Below are positions 54,964 to 63,321 of a stretch of 64,000 nucleotides of DNA, one piece after another. Numbering within the stretch: position 1 is the first letter of the stretch; each line of letters opens with the position of its first letter. This DNA comes from DAOUJI01 sp965197415 (lineage in GTDB: Bacteria; Chloroflexota; Dehalococcoidia; Lucifugimonadales; JAGWBF01): positions 2,170,001 through 2,234,000 of the forward strand of contig OZ240207.1 in the NCBI GenBank assembly GCA_965197415.1. Reading direction: 5' to 3'. Position numbers and translations under genes: made by a program. The notes beneath the pieces were generated by a model, which saw only the letters and a list, made by a program, of their open reading frames with translations, had not been told where the DNA came from and did not search any database.

Positions 54964-56262
54964 ATGCTTAAGATAGGCCACAGTGTTAGAGTCCCTTCGA
55001 CGCTGCGGGGGCCAATCCCCGAAGTTGGCGAAGACCCGATTATAGGAGTTCCCGAGGAGCTGGAGACCGTCCCTGGAGCCCCCCAGGACAAGAAGACGGT
55101 GGACTGGTACAGCGTCCACTATCCTCTCGAGAGTCACCAGGTCGAGAATTTCGTGTACAGGGCTTGGTCACGGGCAGTCAGTGACATCAAAGACACCCGC
55201 GAGGAGCACGAGCGGCTGAACAAGCCACTCATCCGTGAGGCCAACCTATCGGGCACCCTGGAGCCCGAAGGCGAAGCCGACTGGTCCAAGGACTATACGG
55301 ACGAGATCAAGGATAAGGCCATGGAGTTGGGCTTCTCTATGGTTGGAATTACCCCCTACGACAAACGATACGCCTACAAGAGCAAGAAGAACTGGATCAA
55401 GCCCTTCCCCAACGCCATATGCCTGGCGCTGGAGCAGCCCTACGAAGAGACCCAGACCATTCCCAGCGAGCCGGCGGAGGCCGCCGTGTTCGCCACCTAC
55501 CGGAGAGAGACTGGGATAGCGCTGGCCTTCGCCGAGCACATTCGCTCTCTTGGGTTTCACGCCCAGATTCACGCGCCCACCGACGCCAGCACCGCCGTCA
55601 TACCCATGTTCGTCGCGGCGGGTATGGGCCAGCAGGGAGCGATGGGTTACCTGCTGTCGCCCCACTTCGGCTCCCGACACCGTCTGATGATGATCACCAC
55701 GGACATGCCTCTTGAAAACGACAGCCCGGTGGACTACGGCATTCACGCCTTCTGTTCTGTCTGCCAGGTGTGCGTGAACCGCTGCCCGGGCCGCGCCCTC
55801 ATGCGGGAGAAGGTCTGGTGGAGGGGTGTCGAGAAGTTCAAGCTCATCGCGAAGAGGTGCCGCCCGGTGATGGCCCGGTATGCCGCATGCGGAATCTGCA
55901 TGAAGGTATGCCCGATCCAGCGCTACGGCCTGCACAACGTGCTGGAGCACTACGCTTCCACCGGAGAGGTGCTGGGCAAGGGCACGCACCTGCTGGAAGG
56001 CTTCGAGATGCACGACTCGGGTTACTTCGGCCCTGGCGAGCTTCCCAGGTTCGACGCTGACTTCTTCCACGTGCCGGAAGGCACCGCCAGCGAGTACCTT
56101 CTGAAGGACCTTACCGAGAAGATGACCTCAGGAGAGGTCCCTCAGGGAACAGACGGCGACCCCGTATTCGCCGAGTTCCGCTCACGGTTGGAAAATGCAG
56201 TCAAAGGTCCCGTCAACGCCATGGACCTGGAGTGGGACGAGGAGGACATGGACGAGTTCTAG
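54964..56262 (+). CDS. Reductive-dehalogenase-like iron-sulfur protein, cytoplasmic
   Basis: 432 residues from ATG 54964 (GGGAGG six bases upstream; TTG 54958 is less likely). The C-terminal part has two iron-sulfur motifs: CSVCQVCVNRCP near residue 262 and CGICMKVCP near 306. The middle (VFATYRRETGIALAFAEHIRSLG, AAGMGQQGAMGYLLSPHFGSRHRL) matches the cobalamin-binding core of reductive dehalogenases and epoxyqueuosine reductase. No twin-arginine signal is present and no RdhB anchor gene is adjacent, so it is not a classical respiratory dehalogenase. Its own strong promoter and terminator mark it as a single-gene unit. Substrate unknown. Confidence 0.85.
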   Translation: MLKIGHSVRVPSTLRGPIPEVGEDPIIGVPEELETVPGAPQDKKTVDWYSVHYPLESHQVENFVYRAWSRAVSDIKDTREEHERLNKPLIREANLSGTLEPEGEADWSKDYTDEIKDKAMELGFSMVGITPYDKRYAYKSKKNWIKPFPNAICLALEQPYEETQTIPSEPAEAAVFATYRRETGIALAFAEHIRSLGFHAQIHAPTDASTAVIPMFVAAGMGQQGAMGYLLSPHFGSRHRLMMITTDMPLENDSPVDYGIHAFCSVCQVCVNRCPGRALMREKVWWRGVEKFKLIAKRCRPVMARYAACGICMKVCPIQRYGLHNVLEHYASTGEVLGKGTHLLEGFEMHDSGYFGPGELPRFDADFFHVPEGTASEYLLKDLTEKMTSGEVPQGTDGDPVFAEFRSRLENAVKGPVNAMDLEWDEEDMDEF

Positions 56263-56293
56263 TCCAGAGTCCTGGAAAAGCGCCCAACGCAGA

Positions 56294-56328
56294 GGGGCGG
56301 CGTACTTGAATACGCCGCCCCTTCTTAT
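56294..56328 (+). terminator. Rho-independent terminator of the dehalogenase-like gene
   Basis: GGGGCGGCGTA and TACGCCGCCCC (56294-56304, with 56311-56321) form a hairpin with a 6-base loop, followed by TTCTTATT. Confidence 0.8.
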
Positions 56329-56334
56329 TGTCTG

Positions 56335-56372
56335 CCCTCACCCCAACCCTCTCCCTGAGGGAGAGGGAGTTT
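56335..56372. repeat. Dispersed palindromic repeat, copy 5
   Basis: CCCTCACCCCAACC then CCCTCTCCC-tga-GGGAGAGGG (core 56348-56368) and AGTTTT. The flanks match copy 1 after the 23S gene most closely. Confidence 0.7.
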
Positions 56373-56449
56373 TGCTAGTGTATCTTCCTCAAGCCATGCC
56401 ACCTGTCTGTTGACGCCGCAAAAAGCCGCTCCATAAACTGATATTCAAC

Positions 56450-56486
56450 GGGACGGACCCGGGCTCCGGGTCCGTCCCCTTTTTTT
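56450..56486 (+). terminator. Terminator-type hairpin before the prophage terminase block
   Basis: GGGACGGACCC (56450-56460) pairs with GGGTCCGTCCC (56468-56478), followed by seven T. It lies 14 bases before the zinc-ribbon gene. It is almost the same as the hairpin at 62463-62490, with one compensating base-pair difference. Confidence 0.8.
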
Positions 56487-56499
56487 GTGGAGGGCATAC

Positions 56500-56655
56500 A
56501 TGGAATTGCATTGCCGACGCTGCGGAGATGTCCGCCTGATCAGGCTGGCTAAACGGCTGGACAAAGACAACGAGGTCTACAGGTGCCGGGGATGCGGCTT
56601 CATCTTCAGCCCTTCTGACAGCAGTCCGACCCATGCTCCGGCGCTGGGCGCCTAG
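56500..56655 (+). CDS. Small zinc-ribbon protein at the start of the prophage block
   Basis: 51 residues from ATG 56500, with GGAGGG six bases upstream. C-R-R-C near residue 5 and C-R-G-C near 29 form a four-cysteine zinc ribbon. The C-terminus is a short Pro/Ser tail. It precedes the terminase by nine bases, a position often taken by a small DNA-binding or HNH-type protein in HK97-like phages. No HNH motif is present. Confidence 0.65.
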   Translation: MELHCRRCGDVRLIRLAKRLDKDNEVYRCRGCGFIFSPSDSSPTHAPALGA

Positions 56656-56664
56656 GACGGCCTG

Positions 56665-58023
56665 TTGAACAAGAAGCCATATAAATGCACCAAGCGGCAC
56701 CGGGAAGACCCCGTCTATTTCGCTCGGAAAGTCCTGGGAGTGGAGCCTTGGTCAAAGCAGGTGGAGGCTCTAACCGCCGTCGCGGCTAACGAACGGGTGG
56801 CGGTGAAGTCGGGCAACGGGCTGGGAAAGGGGTTCTCGGCGGCGGCGGCAATCCTCTGGTTCATGAGTTGCCACGAGCACGCTGTGGCGTTGAGCACGGC
56901 TCCGACCTTCAGGCAGGTCCGCCACATCCTCTGGAAAGAGGTGCACCGCCGCTACCGCAACGCCAAGTACGACCTGGGCGGGAAGTTGCTGGACACCCGC
57001 CTGGAGATGCCGGAAAGAGACAGCTTCGCCATGGGGCTGTCAGCGGACAGCCCCGATGAGTTCCAGGGTTTTCACAGCGCCAACATGCTCATAGTGGTGG
57101 ATGAGGCAGAGGGAGTCGCCGAGCCCATCTACGAAGCCATAGAGGCTCTGATGACCTCGGAGAACTGCCGGTTGCTGCTTATTGGCAACCCCACGACCGT
57201 CACCGGCTCCTTCCGCCGGGCGTTCCACGAGGACAGGGAGCTGTACCACACCATAACTATATCGGCCTACGACAGCCCCAACGTGGCGGCGGGCGCACAG
57301 ACGGTGCCCGGCCTGGTGACCGCGAGATGGGTGGAGCAGCGGCGGAAGATATGGGGGGAGGACAACCCCATATTTCAAGCCAGGGTGTTGGGCGAGTTCC
57401 CAGAGCAGTCGGAGGACACGCTGATTCCTCTCTCCGCAATAGAAGGCGCGGCCAAGGTCTCGGGCGGGGCAGTGGAGCAGGACGACGCACCCCAGCCGAC
57501 GGTGGTAGCCGTAGACGTAGCCCGGTTCGGCAGCGACAGAAGCGTAATCCTTGTGCGGCGTGGGGGCCAGGTACGACCAGTGCGGACATTCCGGGGCCTG
57601 GACACCATGAAGCTGACGGGCCTCGTGGTGGACGCCATCAAAGAGGCGGACCCGGAGGACGTGGTGGTGGACGAGGTGGGCATAGGAGCTGGAGTCGTGG
57701 ACCGGCTGAAGGAACTGGGATACAGGGTGGACGGCGTGAACGTGGGACGGGCCGCCCATGACCCAAGCCGCTTTGCCAATCTTAGAGCGGAGGGATACTG
57801 GAACCTGCGCCAGATGATCACCAACGGCGAAGTGTTCCTGCCGTCGGATAAGGAATTGATGGGCGAATTGGCCGCCCTGAAGTACAGCTTCAACAGCGTC
57901 GGGCAGCTATTGGTGGAGAGCAAGGACGATATGCGCAAGAGGGGAGTCCGTTCGCCGGACAGAGCCGACGCACTAATGTTGGCCTTCCTGCCATATAGAC
58001 GGAGGGTGAAGCTGTGGGGGTGA
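56665..58023 (+). CDS. Phage terminase large subunit
   Basis: 452 residues from TTG 56665. The packaging ATPase has a Walker A variant VKSGNGLGKGFSAAAA near residue 49 and Walker B MLIVVDEAEG near 139. The nuclease half has VVAVDVARFGSDRSVI near 279, DVVVDEVGIGAGVVDRL near 332 and a final RSPDRADALMLAF, with the expected acidic residues. It cuts and packages DNA into proheads. No small terminase subunit is evident upstream. Confidence 0.9.
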   Translation: MNKKPYKCTKRHREDPVYFARKVLGVEPWSKQVEALTAVAANERVAVKSGNGLGKGFSAAAAILWFMSCHEHAVALSTAPTFRQVRHILWKEVHRRYRNAKYDLGGKLLDTRLEMPERDSFAMGLSADSPDEFQGFHSANMLIVVDEAEGVAEPIYEAIEALMTSENCRLLLIGNPTTVTGSFRRAFHEDRELYHTITISAYDSPNVAAGAQTVPGLVTARWVEQRRKIWGEDNPIFQARVLGEFPEQSEDTLIPLSAIEGAAKVSGGAVEQDDAPQPTVVAVDVARFGSDRSVILVRRGGQVRPVRTFRGLDTMKLTGLVVDAIKEADPEDVVVDEVGIGAGVVDRLKELGYRVDGVNVGRAAHDPSRFANLRAEGYWNLRQMITNGEVFLPSDKELMGELAALKYSFNSVGQLLVESKDDMRKRGVRSPDRADALMLAFLPYRRRVKLWG

Positions 58024-58063
58024 GGCTTGGGCGAAACATATCAAAGGGATATCTCGGGGTGGT

Positions 58064-58090
58064 GTGCTTCGACAAGCTCAGCACGAACGG
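58064..58090. repeat. Short dispersed repeat between terminase and portal
   Basis: GTGCTTCGACAAGCTCAGCAC followed by GAACGG; the ends GTGCT and AGCAC are complementary. A related stretch (TTCGGCAAGCTCAGGGCAGG) is inside the element at 33268. It occupies the otherwise non-coding gap 58024-58151. Confidence 0.6.
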
Positions 58091-58151
58091 TATCCGAACC
58101 CCCCAGTTAGCCTTGGGCGAAGCGCAGTAGAAGAATCAAACGGAGGAAAGC

Positions 58152-59402
58152 ATGACAACCACAATCAAGTCCGCCAATCTGTTGCAGCACGCGCTGGGAG
58201 CGCTTGGCCGGAGGCAGGGTAAGAGCGATAACGGGCTAGGTCCCTCGCACGTTGCCAAAGCCAACCGCACCTCCCGGGTGGACGTGGACCGCTATAGCGA
58301 GACCTCGGGCGTCGGACAGGACTGGGCCAAAACGGTGTACGGGAGCTACTACGCTTCTTCCGTGCCCGTATACTCGGCAATTCGGGTGCGGAGCGAAGCC
58401 CTGGCTCGGCCCGGCGTTACCGTGCTGGCCAGAGACGGCTCCTCGGGGTGGATTCCGGTAAGTCCTGACCACCCGGTGCAGCAGCTTATAGACCGGGTGA
58501 ACCCCTGGCACACCAGGGGCGACCTGTGGAGGGCTACAGAGACCTACCTGAGCCTGTGGGGTTCGGCCTTCTGGACGCTGGAGCCGGACGACGAGGGCCG
58601 GTGGGAAATCTGGCCTCTGCGTCCCGACCGGATGCGCGTGCTGCCAGACAGACATCGGTACGTCAAAGGATACGTCTACATGGGAACGACAGGGCCTGTG
58701 CCGTATACGAGAGACGAGGTAATTTGGTTCCGCTACTTCAATCCCATGGACGAGTACGCCGGGCTGTCGCCAATGGCGCCCCTGCGTTTATCCGCCGACA
58801 TGGGGGCGGACGCCATGCGCTTCAACCGGAACTTCTTCCGGAACTCGGCCCAGCCGGACGTCATCTTCACCACCGAGGAGGGGATGACCGACGACGAGGT
58901 GGAGGACTTTTACCAGCGTTGGGAGCGGCGGTTCAGAGGCCCGGGAAACGCCCACCGGCCCGCAATAGCCAGCTTCATAAAAGACATAAAGACCTTGGGG
59001 TTCACCCACAGGGAGATGGAGTTCGTCCAGGGCCTCCGCTGGAGCCTGGAGGACGTGAGCCGCACCTTTGGAGTCCCCATGCCACTTCTGTCCGACTACC
59101 AGAACGCCACCTTCACGAACATCAACACAGCCGAGCGCATCTTCTGGCGCAACACCATGATTCCGGAGATGAAGTTCCTGGAGGAGCATATCAACGAGAA
59201 GCTGCTTCCCATGCTGGGCCACTCCGCCGTCAGGGTGGAGTTTGACCTGGCCGACATCGAGGCGCTGAAAGAGGACGAGAACGACCGCGCAAACCGCGAA
59301 GCGCTGCTGCTGGACCGGGGAGTCCTCACGATAAACGAGGTGAGGCGGAGCAGAAACCTGCCCGACGTGCCCTGGGGCGACGCGCCGAGGGCCGTCCAAT
59401 AA
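58152..59402 (+). CDS. Phage portal protein, HK97 family
   Basis: 416 residues with GGAGGAAAG before ATG 58152. Family blocks are YYASSVPVYSAIRVRSEALA, the linker VIWFRYFNPMDEYAGLSPMA, FFRNSAQPDVIFTT and PLLSDYQNATFTNINTAERI. It forms the twelve-subunit ring for DNA entry and tail attachment. It follows terminase in the normal order. The next structural gene, the prohead protease, lies 3.1 kb downstream instead of adjacent. Confidence 0.9.
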   Translation: MTTTIKSANLLQHALGALGRRQGKSDNGLGPSHVAKANRTSRVDVDRYSETSGVGQDWAKTVYGSYYASSVPVYSAIRVRSEALARPGVTVLARDGSSGWIPVSPDHPVQQLIDRVNPWHTRGDLWRATETYLSLWGSAFWTLEPDDEGRWEIWPLRPDRMRVLPDRHRYVKGYVYMGTTGPVPYTRDEVIWFRYFNPMDEYAGLSPMAPLRLSADMGADAMRFNRNFFRNSAQPDVIFTTEEGMTDDEVEDFYQRWERRFRGPGNAHRPAIASFIKDIKTLGFTHREMEFVQGLRWSLEDVSRTFGVPMPLLSDYQNATFTNINTAERIFWRNTMIPEMKFLEEHINEKLLPMLGHSAVRVEFDLADIEALKEDENDRANREALLLDRGVLTINEVRRSRNLPDVPWGDAPRAVQ

Positions 59403-59476
59403 GGGACCTCGAGCCGTCGCCCATCGAGATTCGGTCTTTCCGTGTTGGCCTATGCTTGCAGGCGATGTTGGCTCCG

Positions 59477-59545
59477 TTACTGGTCGAGCAACCGACGCCG
59501 AAGGCTCTCCAACTCAGCACCCGGGCCTGCACGGGGTCCATTGAC
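59477..59545 (-). pseudogene. Degenerate C-terminal fragment similar to the secreted protease
   Basis: Read on the minus strand the frame ends GPRAGPGAELESLRRRLLDQ and a stop. The secreted protease at 60801 ends SARAGAVTEFENLRGKLLDQ and a stop; 11 of 20 positions agree, with the same termination. No rest of such a gene is recognisable upstream. It looks like the relic of a second copy of the protease gene. The rest of 59403-59663 shows nothing convincing. Confidence 0.4.
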
Positions 59546-59663
59546 GATGGATGGGGCAACCGCATCTACGTCCGGAGAGTAGGGCTTGTCCTTCGACGGA
59601 CCCCTATCGGTTGCGCAAGAAAGGCTGAGCGAAGGTGATTCTGCAAGATGAGGCCGACAAGAC

Positions 59664-59897
59664 ATGAAGATGCCGACGAAGGGAACCTTTGGACACATGG
59701 GAACTGGGCTCGTGGCGGGCATCCTGATCGGACTGGGCTTTCTCCCCGAGGGATGCGTCATCACTGGCTGGGTGGCGGTCCGGCAATCGGTTTCCTGGCT
59801 GCACAAGCGCGACGCGGTCGGAGTGGATATGATGGAGCACATGGGGGCATTGGTCCCCGCCATCATCGCGGCTCTGCTCTTCAGGGAGTTCATCTAG
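59664..59897 (+). CDS. Small membrane protein in prophage cargo region
   Basis: 77 residues from ATG 59664 (ATG 59670 is possible). There are two hydrophobic helices: GHMGTGLVAGILIGLGFLP and MGALVPAIIAALLFREF. The ribosome binding site is weak. Size and two-helix plan resemble holins or small phage membrane proteins, but no family is recognised. Confidence 0.5.
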   Translation: MKMPTKGTFGHMGTGLVAGILIGLGFLPEGCVITGWVAVRQSVSWLHKRDAVGVDMMEHMGALVPAIIAALLFREFI

Positions 59898-60281
59898 AGG
59901 CCAAAGAGATGATCCACTGGAGAATCGTCTAATTGTAGCAATGTCTTCACTTTTTTCCGTCGGCTCTCACAGACAGGTGGAGATAGGAGAGACGAAGCGA
60001 CGCTTGCCAATATAGCGAGGCTATTCCAGATTACACGACATTCTATGCACAACCGTTGGATTCGAAGACTGTGTGTTGGACAGGGAGCAATAAAACTTCA
60101 GCGGAGATTCTGGACACAGGCATTCGCCGGCATGACGACGTGAAAACAGCCCGCCGATGATAATGTCATTGCCATATGGGAACCTTTTCTTGAGCAGCTG
60201 CGTCTTGTCCATGGTGGGGCGCCTGACACGCATGTGAATGGGCCCCACAGAAGGACGTCTGTTTGACGAGGTCTGCCGAAA
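59898..60281. other. Intergenic region without a supported gene
   Basis: No frame with a ribosome binding site and reasonable composition is seen. A short CATTCGCCGGCATGACGACG stretch near 60121 resembles a known type of dispersed non-coding repeat. Base composition is more AT-rich than the flanking phage genes. Confidence 0.5.
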
Positions 60282-60734
60282 ATGAATCAGTATAAAACGG
60301 GGCTCAGAGTATTGGCGCTTAGCATCATTGGGGGACTGTTGATCCTCTTGTTGTCTATGGCCGCAGGATGCAGGGACTCTTCGGTTCCGACCACCCAACC
60401 AACATCTCCAACGGCGACGCCGGCGCCGATGCCCACAGTGGACCCAGAACTCCTTGAGAGACCGCCTCAAGGACCGGGCGCGGAAATCGGAAGCACGTAC
60501 CCATACACTTTATACGTCCACTGCGGGGTCCGCGACGCTCACTTCGATGGACGGTACTGGATGGCCGATCCAATGCTGGGCAACTACAATCCGCCGCCGG
60601 GTTGGACTTCTGACGATAGCAGGGGCACGATTGAACTGGTTAGAGATGACCTGGCCGTGTTTAAGTCCGTAAGCGGCCGCACGATCGAGTTCATACCCTG
60701 GCCATCAGATGTCGAATGGACTCCGTGCTACTAG
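60282..60734 (+). CDS. Small lipoprotein of unknown function
   Basis: 150 residues. A signal sequence (VLALSIIGGLLILLLSMAAG) ends in a lipobox MAAGC near Cys30, followed by a Thr/Pro-rich spacer and a domain with CGVRDAHFDGRYWMADP and WTPCY, probably a disulfide. It would be anchored outside the membrane. It has no phage function by appearance. It is on the same strand as the head genes but in a region that looks like cargo. Confidence 0.65.
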   Translation: MNQYKTGLRVLALSIIGGLLILLLSMAAGCRDSSVPTTQPTSPTATPAPMPTVDPELLERPPQGPGAEIGSTYPYTLYVHCGVRDAHFDGRYWMADPMLGNYNPPPGWTSDDSRGTIELVRDDLAVFKSVSGRTIEFIPWPSDVEWTPCY

Positions 60735-60800
60735 TCACTACGGGCAGAGAACCACCCTTTTCGGGCGTCGTGAGGGCACACAGAGCGGCATGCGGTCCCT

Positions 60801-62252
60801 TCACTGGTCGAGCAGCTTGCCACGCAAGTTCTCAAACTCGGTTACTGCTCCAGCCCGTGCGCTGCCTTTCCAGTAGCCGGTGAACACCCCGATGTAACCG
60901 GGGTGAGACACGGAGCTGATGTCTATGTTGCCCCCAACCTGCTGGCCGTTTATGTACAGGTTCGCGACGTTGCCAACCGTTCTCAATTTAACGTGGTTCG
61001 TCGACCCCGCCCCTGTCTGAATCGTTGATAAGGTCCCCCTCGCCAAGTGAGTGAAATATGGCTCCTGAAAAGCAACTTTGGACACTAGCCACTCTTGCCT
61101 GCTGTCAATCACAAACTTGATGTGGGGCAGCTTTCCCTCCTCGTCATCGTCGCTGCTGTCTGGGTCATAGCGGGCGGTTAATCCGTAGGACCACAGCTGT
61201 GTGCTGGCCGAGTATGGATTGGTAAAGGTTGCCTCGAGTTCTATATCAGCCCGCCCGTAGATATAGTTCAAATTGAACTCGCGTTGCACTATATTGGTAT
61301 CGTCGGGTTGGTGGCGAAGCTCGCCAGAGATGTCCTCGAAAACGAACTCGCCGCCGGGCGTCATCAGTGCGTCCATGTGCTCCTGTATCGTCGCAACGGC
61401 TGCTCCATAACTCAGTCCATACCGGGGACGTTCGTCGCGCCCCTGCTCTGAACGGGAATGAATGATGCCTGCTATAAGACCGTCGGCGGACAATATGGGG
61501 CCGCCGCTGTTGCCAGGATTGCTGGCGGCGTCGGTTTGCAGGATTATGCTAGCTCGGCTCCAGCGATATCGAATCGCTGAGACTATTCCCTTGGTCACCG
61601 TTGCCGTATCGTAGGACAACGGGTCCGGGTAGCCCATGACCGCCACGTCGTCTCCGACAGTGACGTCATCCGGCTCAGCAAAGTCCAAGGCCGTGAAGTC
61701 GTCGCAGCATATAGTGACCACGGCCAAGTCGCGAATTGGGTCAGCTCGCAGCAAAGTGGCAATGTACCACTCTCCGTCGTCGGTCCGGACCATCCAACCC
61801 TCGCCCTCATTGTCGTCCACGACGTGGGAGTTGGTCATCACGTACCCAGTCTGATCCTCTGCCTGGAAGATGACTCCGCTGCCTCCGTGATTGCCGCCGG
61901 TGTTCCAGACGTACACCACCGCCGGGCGCACATCCTCGATGACCTCGCTGAGGGGCCGAGTGAGCGACTCTGCCGGCAGCACGTCCTCCACCGAGGGAAC
62001 AGGGTCTCCGCTGAAGTAGTACTGGACAATGACCAGGACCTGGTCTCTGGTGATGACACCCGCGAAGTAGTCGGCGACGGCGGTTATCACCTCGTCCCTG
62101 TCAATCACGCCGTTGCCGTTTGAGTCGTAGAAGGGGCTGACATCCGGGTCTGAGCCTTGGGCCGTAGTCACGGCCAGACCGGCCAGGGCCAGCATGACCA
62201 TGGCCAATACGGACGCCAGGGGAATAGCAAGCCTGCCAGTCACTGTCACCAT
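60801..62252 (-). CDS. Secreted trypsin-like (HtrA-type) protease with EF-hand and C-terminal beta domain
   Basis: 483 residues, opposite in strand to the phage genes. A signal peptide covers residues 1-32. A calcium-binding EF-hand-like loop follows (DSNGNGVIDRDE, residues 43-54). The S1-type protease domain has His in MTNSHVVDDN, Asp in PIRDLAVV and Ser in NPGNSGGPIL. The C-terminal 170 residues (VKLRTVGNVANLYINGQQVG) resemble a lectin/glucanase-like beta sandwich. It has no PDZ domain. It lies between portal and prohead protease, and its C-terminus has a degenerate copy at 59477. Confidence 0.82.
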   Translation of the reverse strand: MVTVTGRLAIPLASVLAMVMLALAGLAVTTAQGSDPDVSPFYDSNGNGVIDRDEVITAVADYFAGVITRDQVLVIVQYYFSGDPVPSVEDVLPAESLTRPLSEVIEDVRPAVVYVWNTGGNHGGSGVIFQAEDQTGYVMTNSHVVDDNEGEGWMVRTDDGEWYIATLLRADPIRDLAVVTICCDDFTALDFAEPDDVTVGDDVAVMGYPDPLSYDTATVTKGIVSAIRYRWSRASIILQTDAASNPGNSGGPILSADGLIAGIIHSRSEQGRDERPRYGLSYGAAVATIQEHMDALMTPGGEFVFEDISGELRHQPDDTNIVQREFNLNYIYGRADIELEATFTNPYSASTQLWSYGLTARYDPDSSDDDEEGKLPHIKFVIDSRQEWLVSKVAFQEPYFTHLARGTLSTIQTGAGSTNHVKLRTVGNVANLYINGQQVGGNIDISSVSHPGYIGVFTGYWKGSARAGAVTEFENLRGKLLDQ

Positions 62253-62547
62253 TGAGTCTCCGATGGGTGATTACGAGCGTGGTAATGGGGGGGCAACCTA
62301 CGGATGCATTCTACCCTGCTTCATGCTTTTCGGAAACCAGAAGGGACAGGGACTTGTAGGGGGGTGACATCGTCCCGTTGACCGCTTGAGAGTTGGCGGG
62401 TTAGCCTGAATTTGGAGCGTCACAAAAGGCCGGATTGCCAGCCCGGCCGCTTCAGAGCCAAAGGGACAGACCCTGAGTTGGGTCTGTCCCTCTTTTTTGC
62501 CCTGGCCCCGGAAGAGCGAAAACTAAATCGGAAGGGAGGCGCCCTGC
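62253..62547 (+). promoter_or_regulatory. Spacer with terminator-type hairpin before the prohead protease
   Basis: This is the start region of the divergent genes. GGGACAGACCC (62463-62473) pairs with GGGTCTGTCCC (62480-62490), followed by TCTTTTTT. GGCCGG-type complementary bases around 62428-62448 form a second weak hairpin. No coding frame is supported. Confidence 0.7.
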
Positions 62548-63252
62548 ATGAACGACATAGAGCAATGGGAACGGGAACGGCTGTTGGAGTCGCTGGACTC
62601 ATACCGGCGGGGACTCAGCGACGCGCCCTATTTGCGGAAGTGGACCTCGGTCGCGGCCGCCGGTGAATCCGTCTCAGCTCCGGCCTTTCCGCAAGCGTCA
62701 GCAACGGACGCCGGAGAGCAGCAAATGGCGTTCGTCGTTTCCAACGACGACGTAGACCGCCACGGCGACGTGATTTCGCTGCAGGGATGGCGTCTCCAGT
62801 CCTATCTCAAGAACCCGGTGTTCCTGTGGGCCCACGACTACACCAGGCCTGCCATAGGCCGCACGAGGGAGCTGTGGGCCGAGGGGAACAACCTCGTGGC
62901 GCGGGTGCAGTTCGCACCAACAGACTTTGCCCGGGAGGTGGCCGCCCTCTACCGGGACGGCTACCAGCGGGGCGTGTCGGTGGGTTTCAGGCCCATCAAG
63001 TACGAGCTGCGGAGGGACGCGGACACGGGCAAGGCGTTGGGTGTGCGGTTCTTGGAACAGGAACTGCTGGAGATAAGCGCGGCTCCCGTTCCGGCCAACC
63101 AGGGCGCCCTGAGGAAGGCCTTGAGCCGCTCGCCAAGGATGGAGGCCTATTACGCCAGCCTGGGACTGGAGGAGATGGACCGGGTCCCCTGGGACGACGC
63201 CTTGCGGCAGGTAGTGGAGAGCCTACGGTTTGTCGCCCACCCCGCTGCTTAG
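62548..63252 (+). CDS. Prohead protease, HK97 (peptidase U35) family
   Basis: 234 residues with GGGAGG upstream of ATG 62548. The core starts near residue 56: FVVSNDDVDRHGDVISLQGW, then VFLWAHDYTRPAIGR with the catalytic His, and YQRGVSVGFRPIKYE with the catalytic Ser. It trims the capsid scaffold during assembly. It lies directly before the capsid gene, as is standard. Confidence 0.9.
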   Translation: MNDIEQWERERLLESLDSYRRGLSDAPYLRKWTSVAAAGESVSAPAFPQASATDAGEQQMAFVVSNDDVDRHGDVISLQGWRLQSYLKNPVFLWAHDYTRPAIGRTRELWAEGNNLVARVQFAPTDFAREVAALYRDGYQRGVSVGFRPIKYELRRDADTGKALGVRFLEQELLEISAAPVPANQGALRKALSRSPRMEAYYASLGLEEMDRVPWDDALRQVVESLRFVAHPAA

Positions 63253-63321
63253 GCGTCCCGGAAGAGCGACGAGGGACATTGGGAAACGGAAGGACAAAAC
63301 TTACAAACTCAAGGAGGAGAG

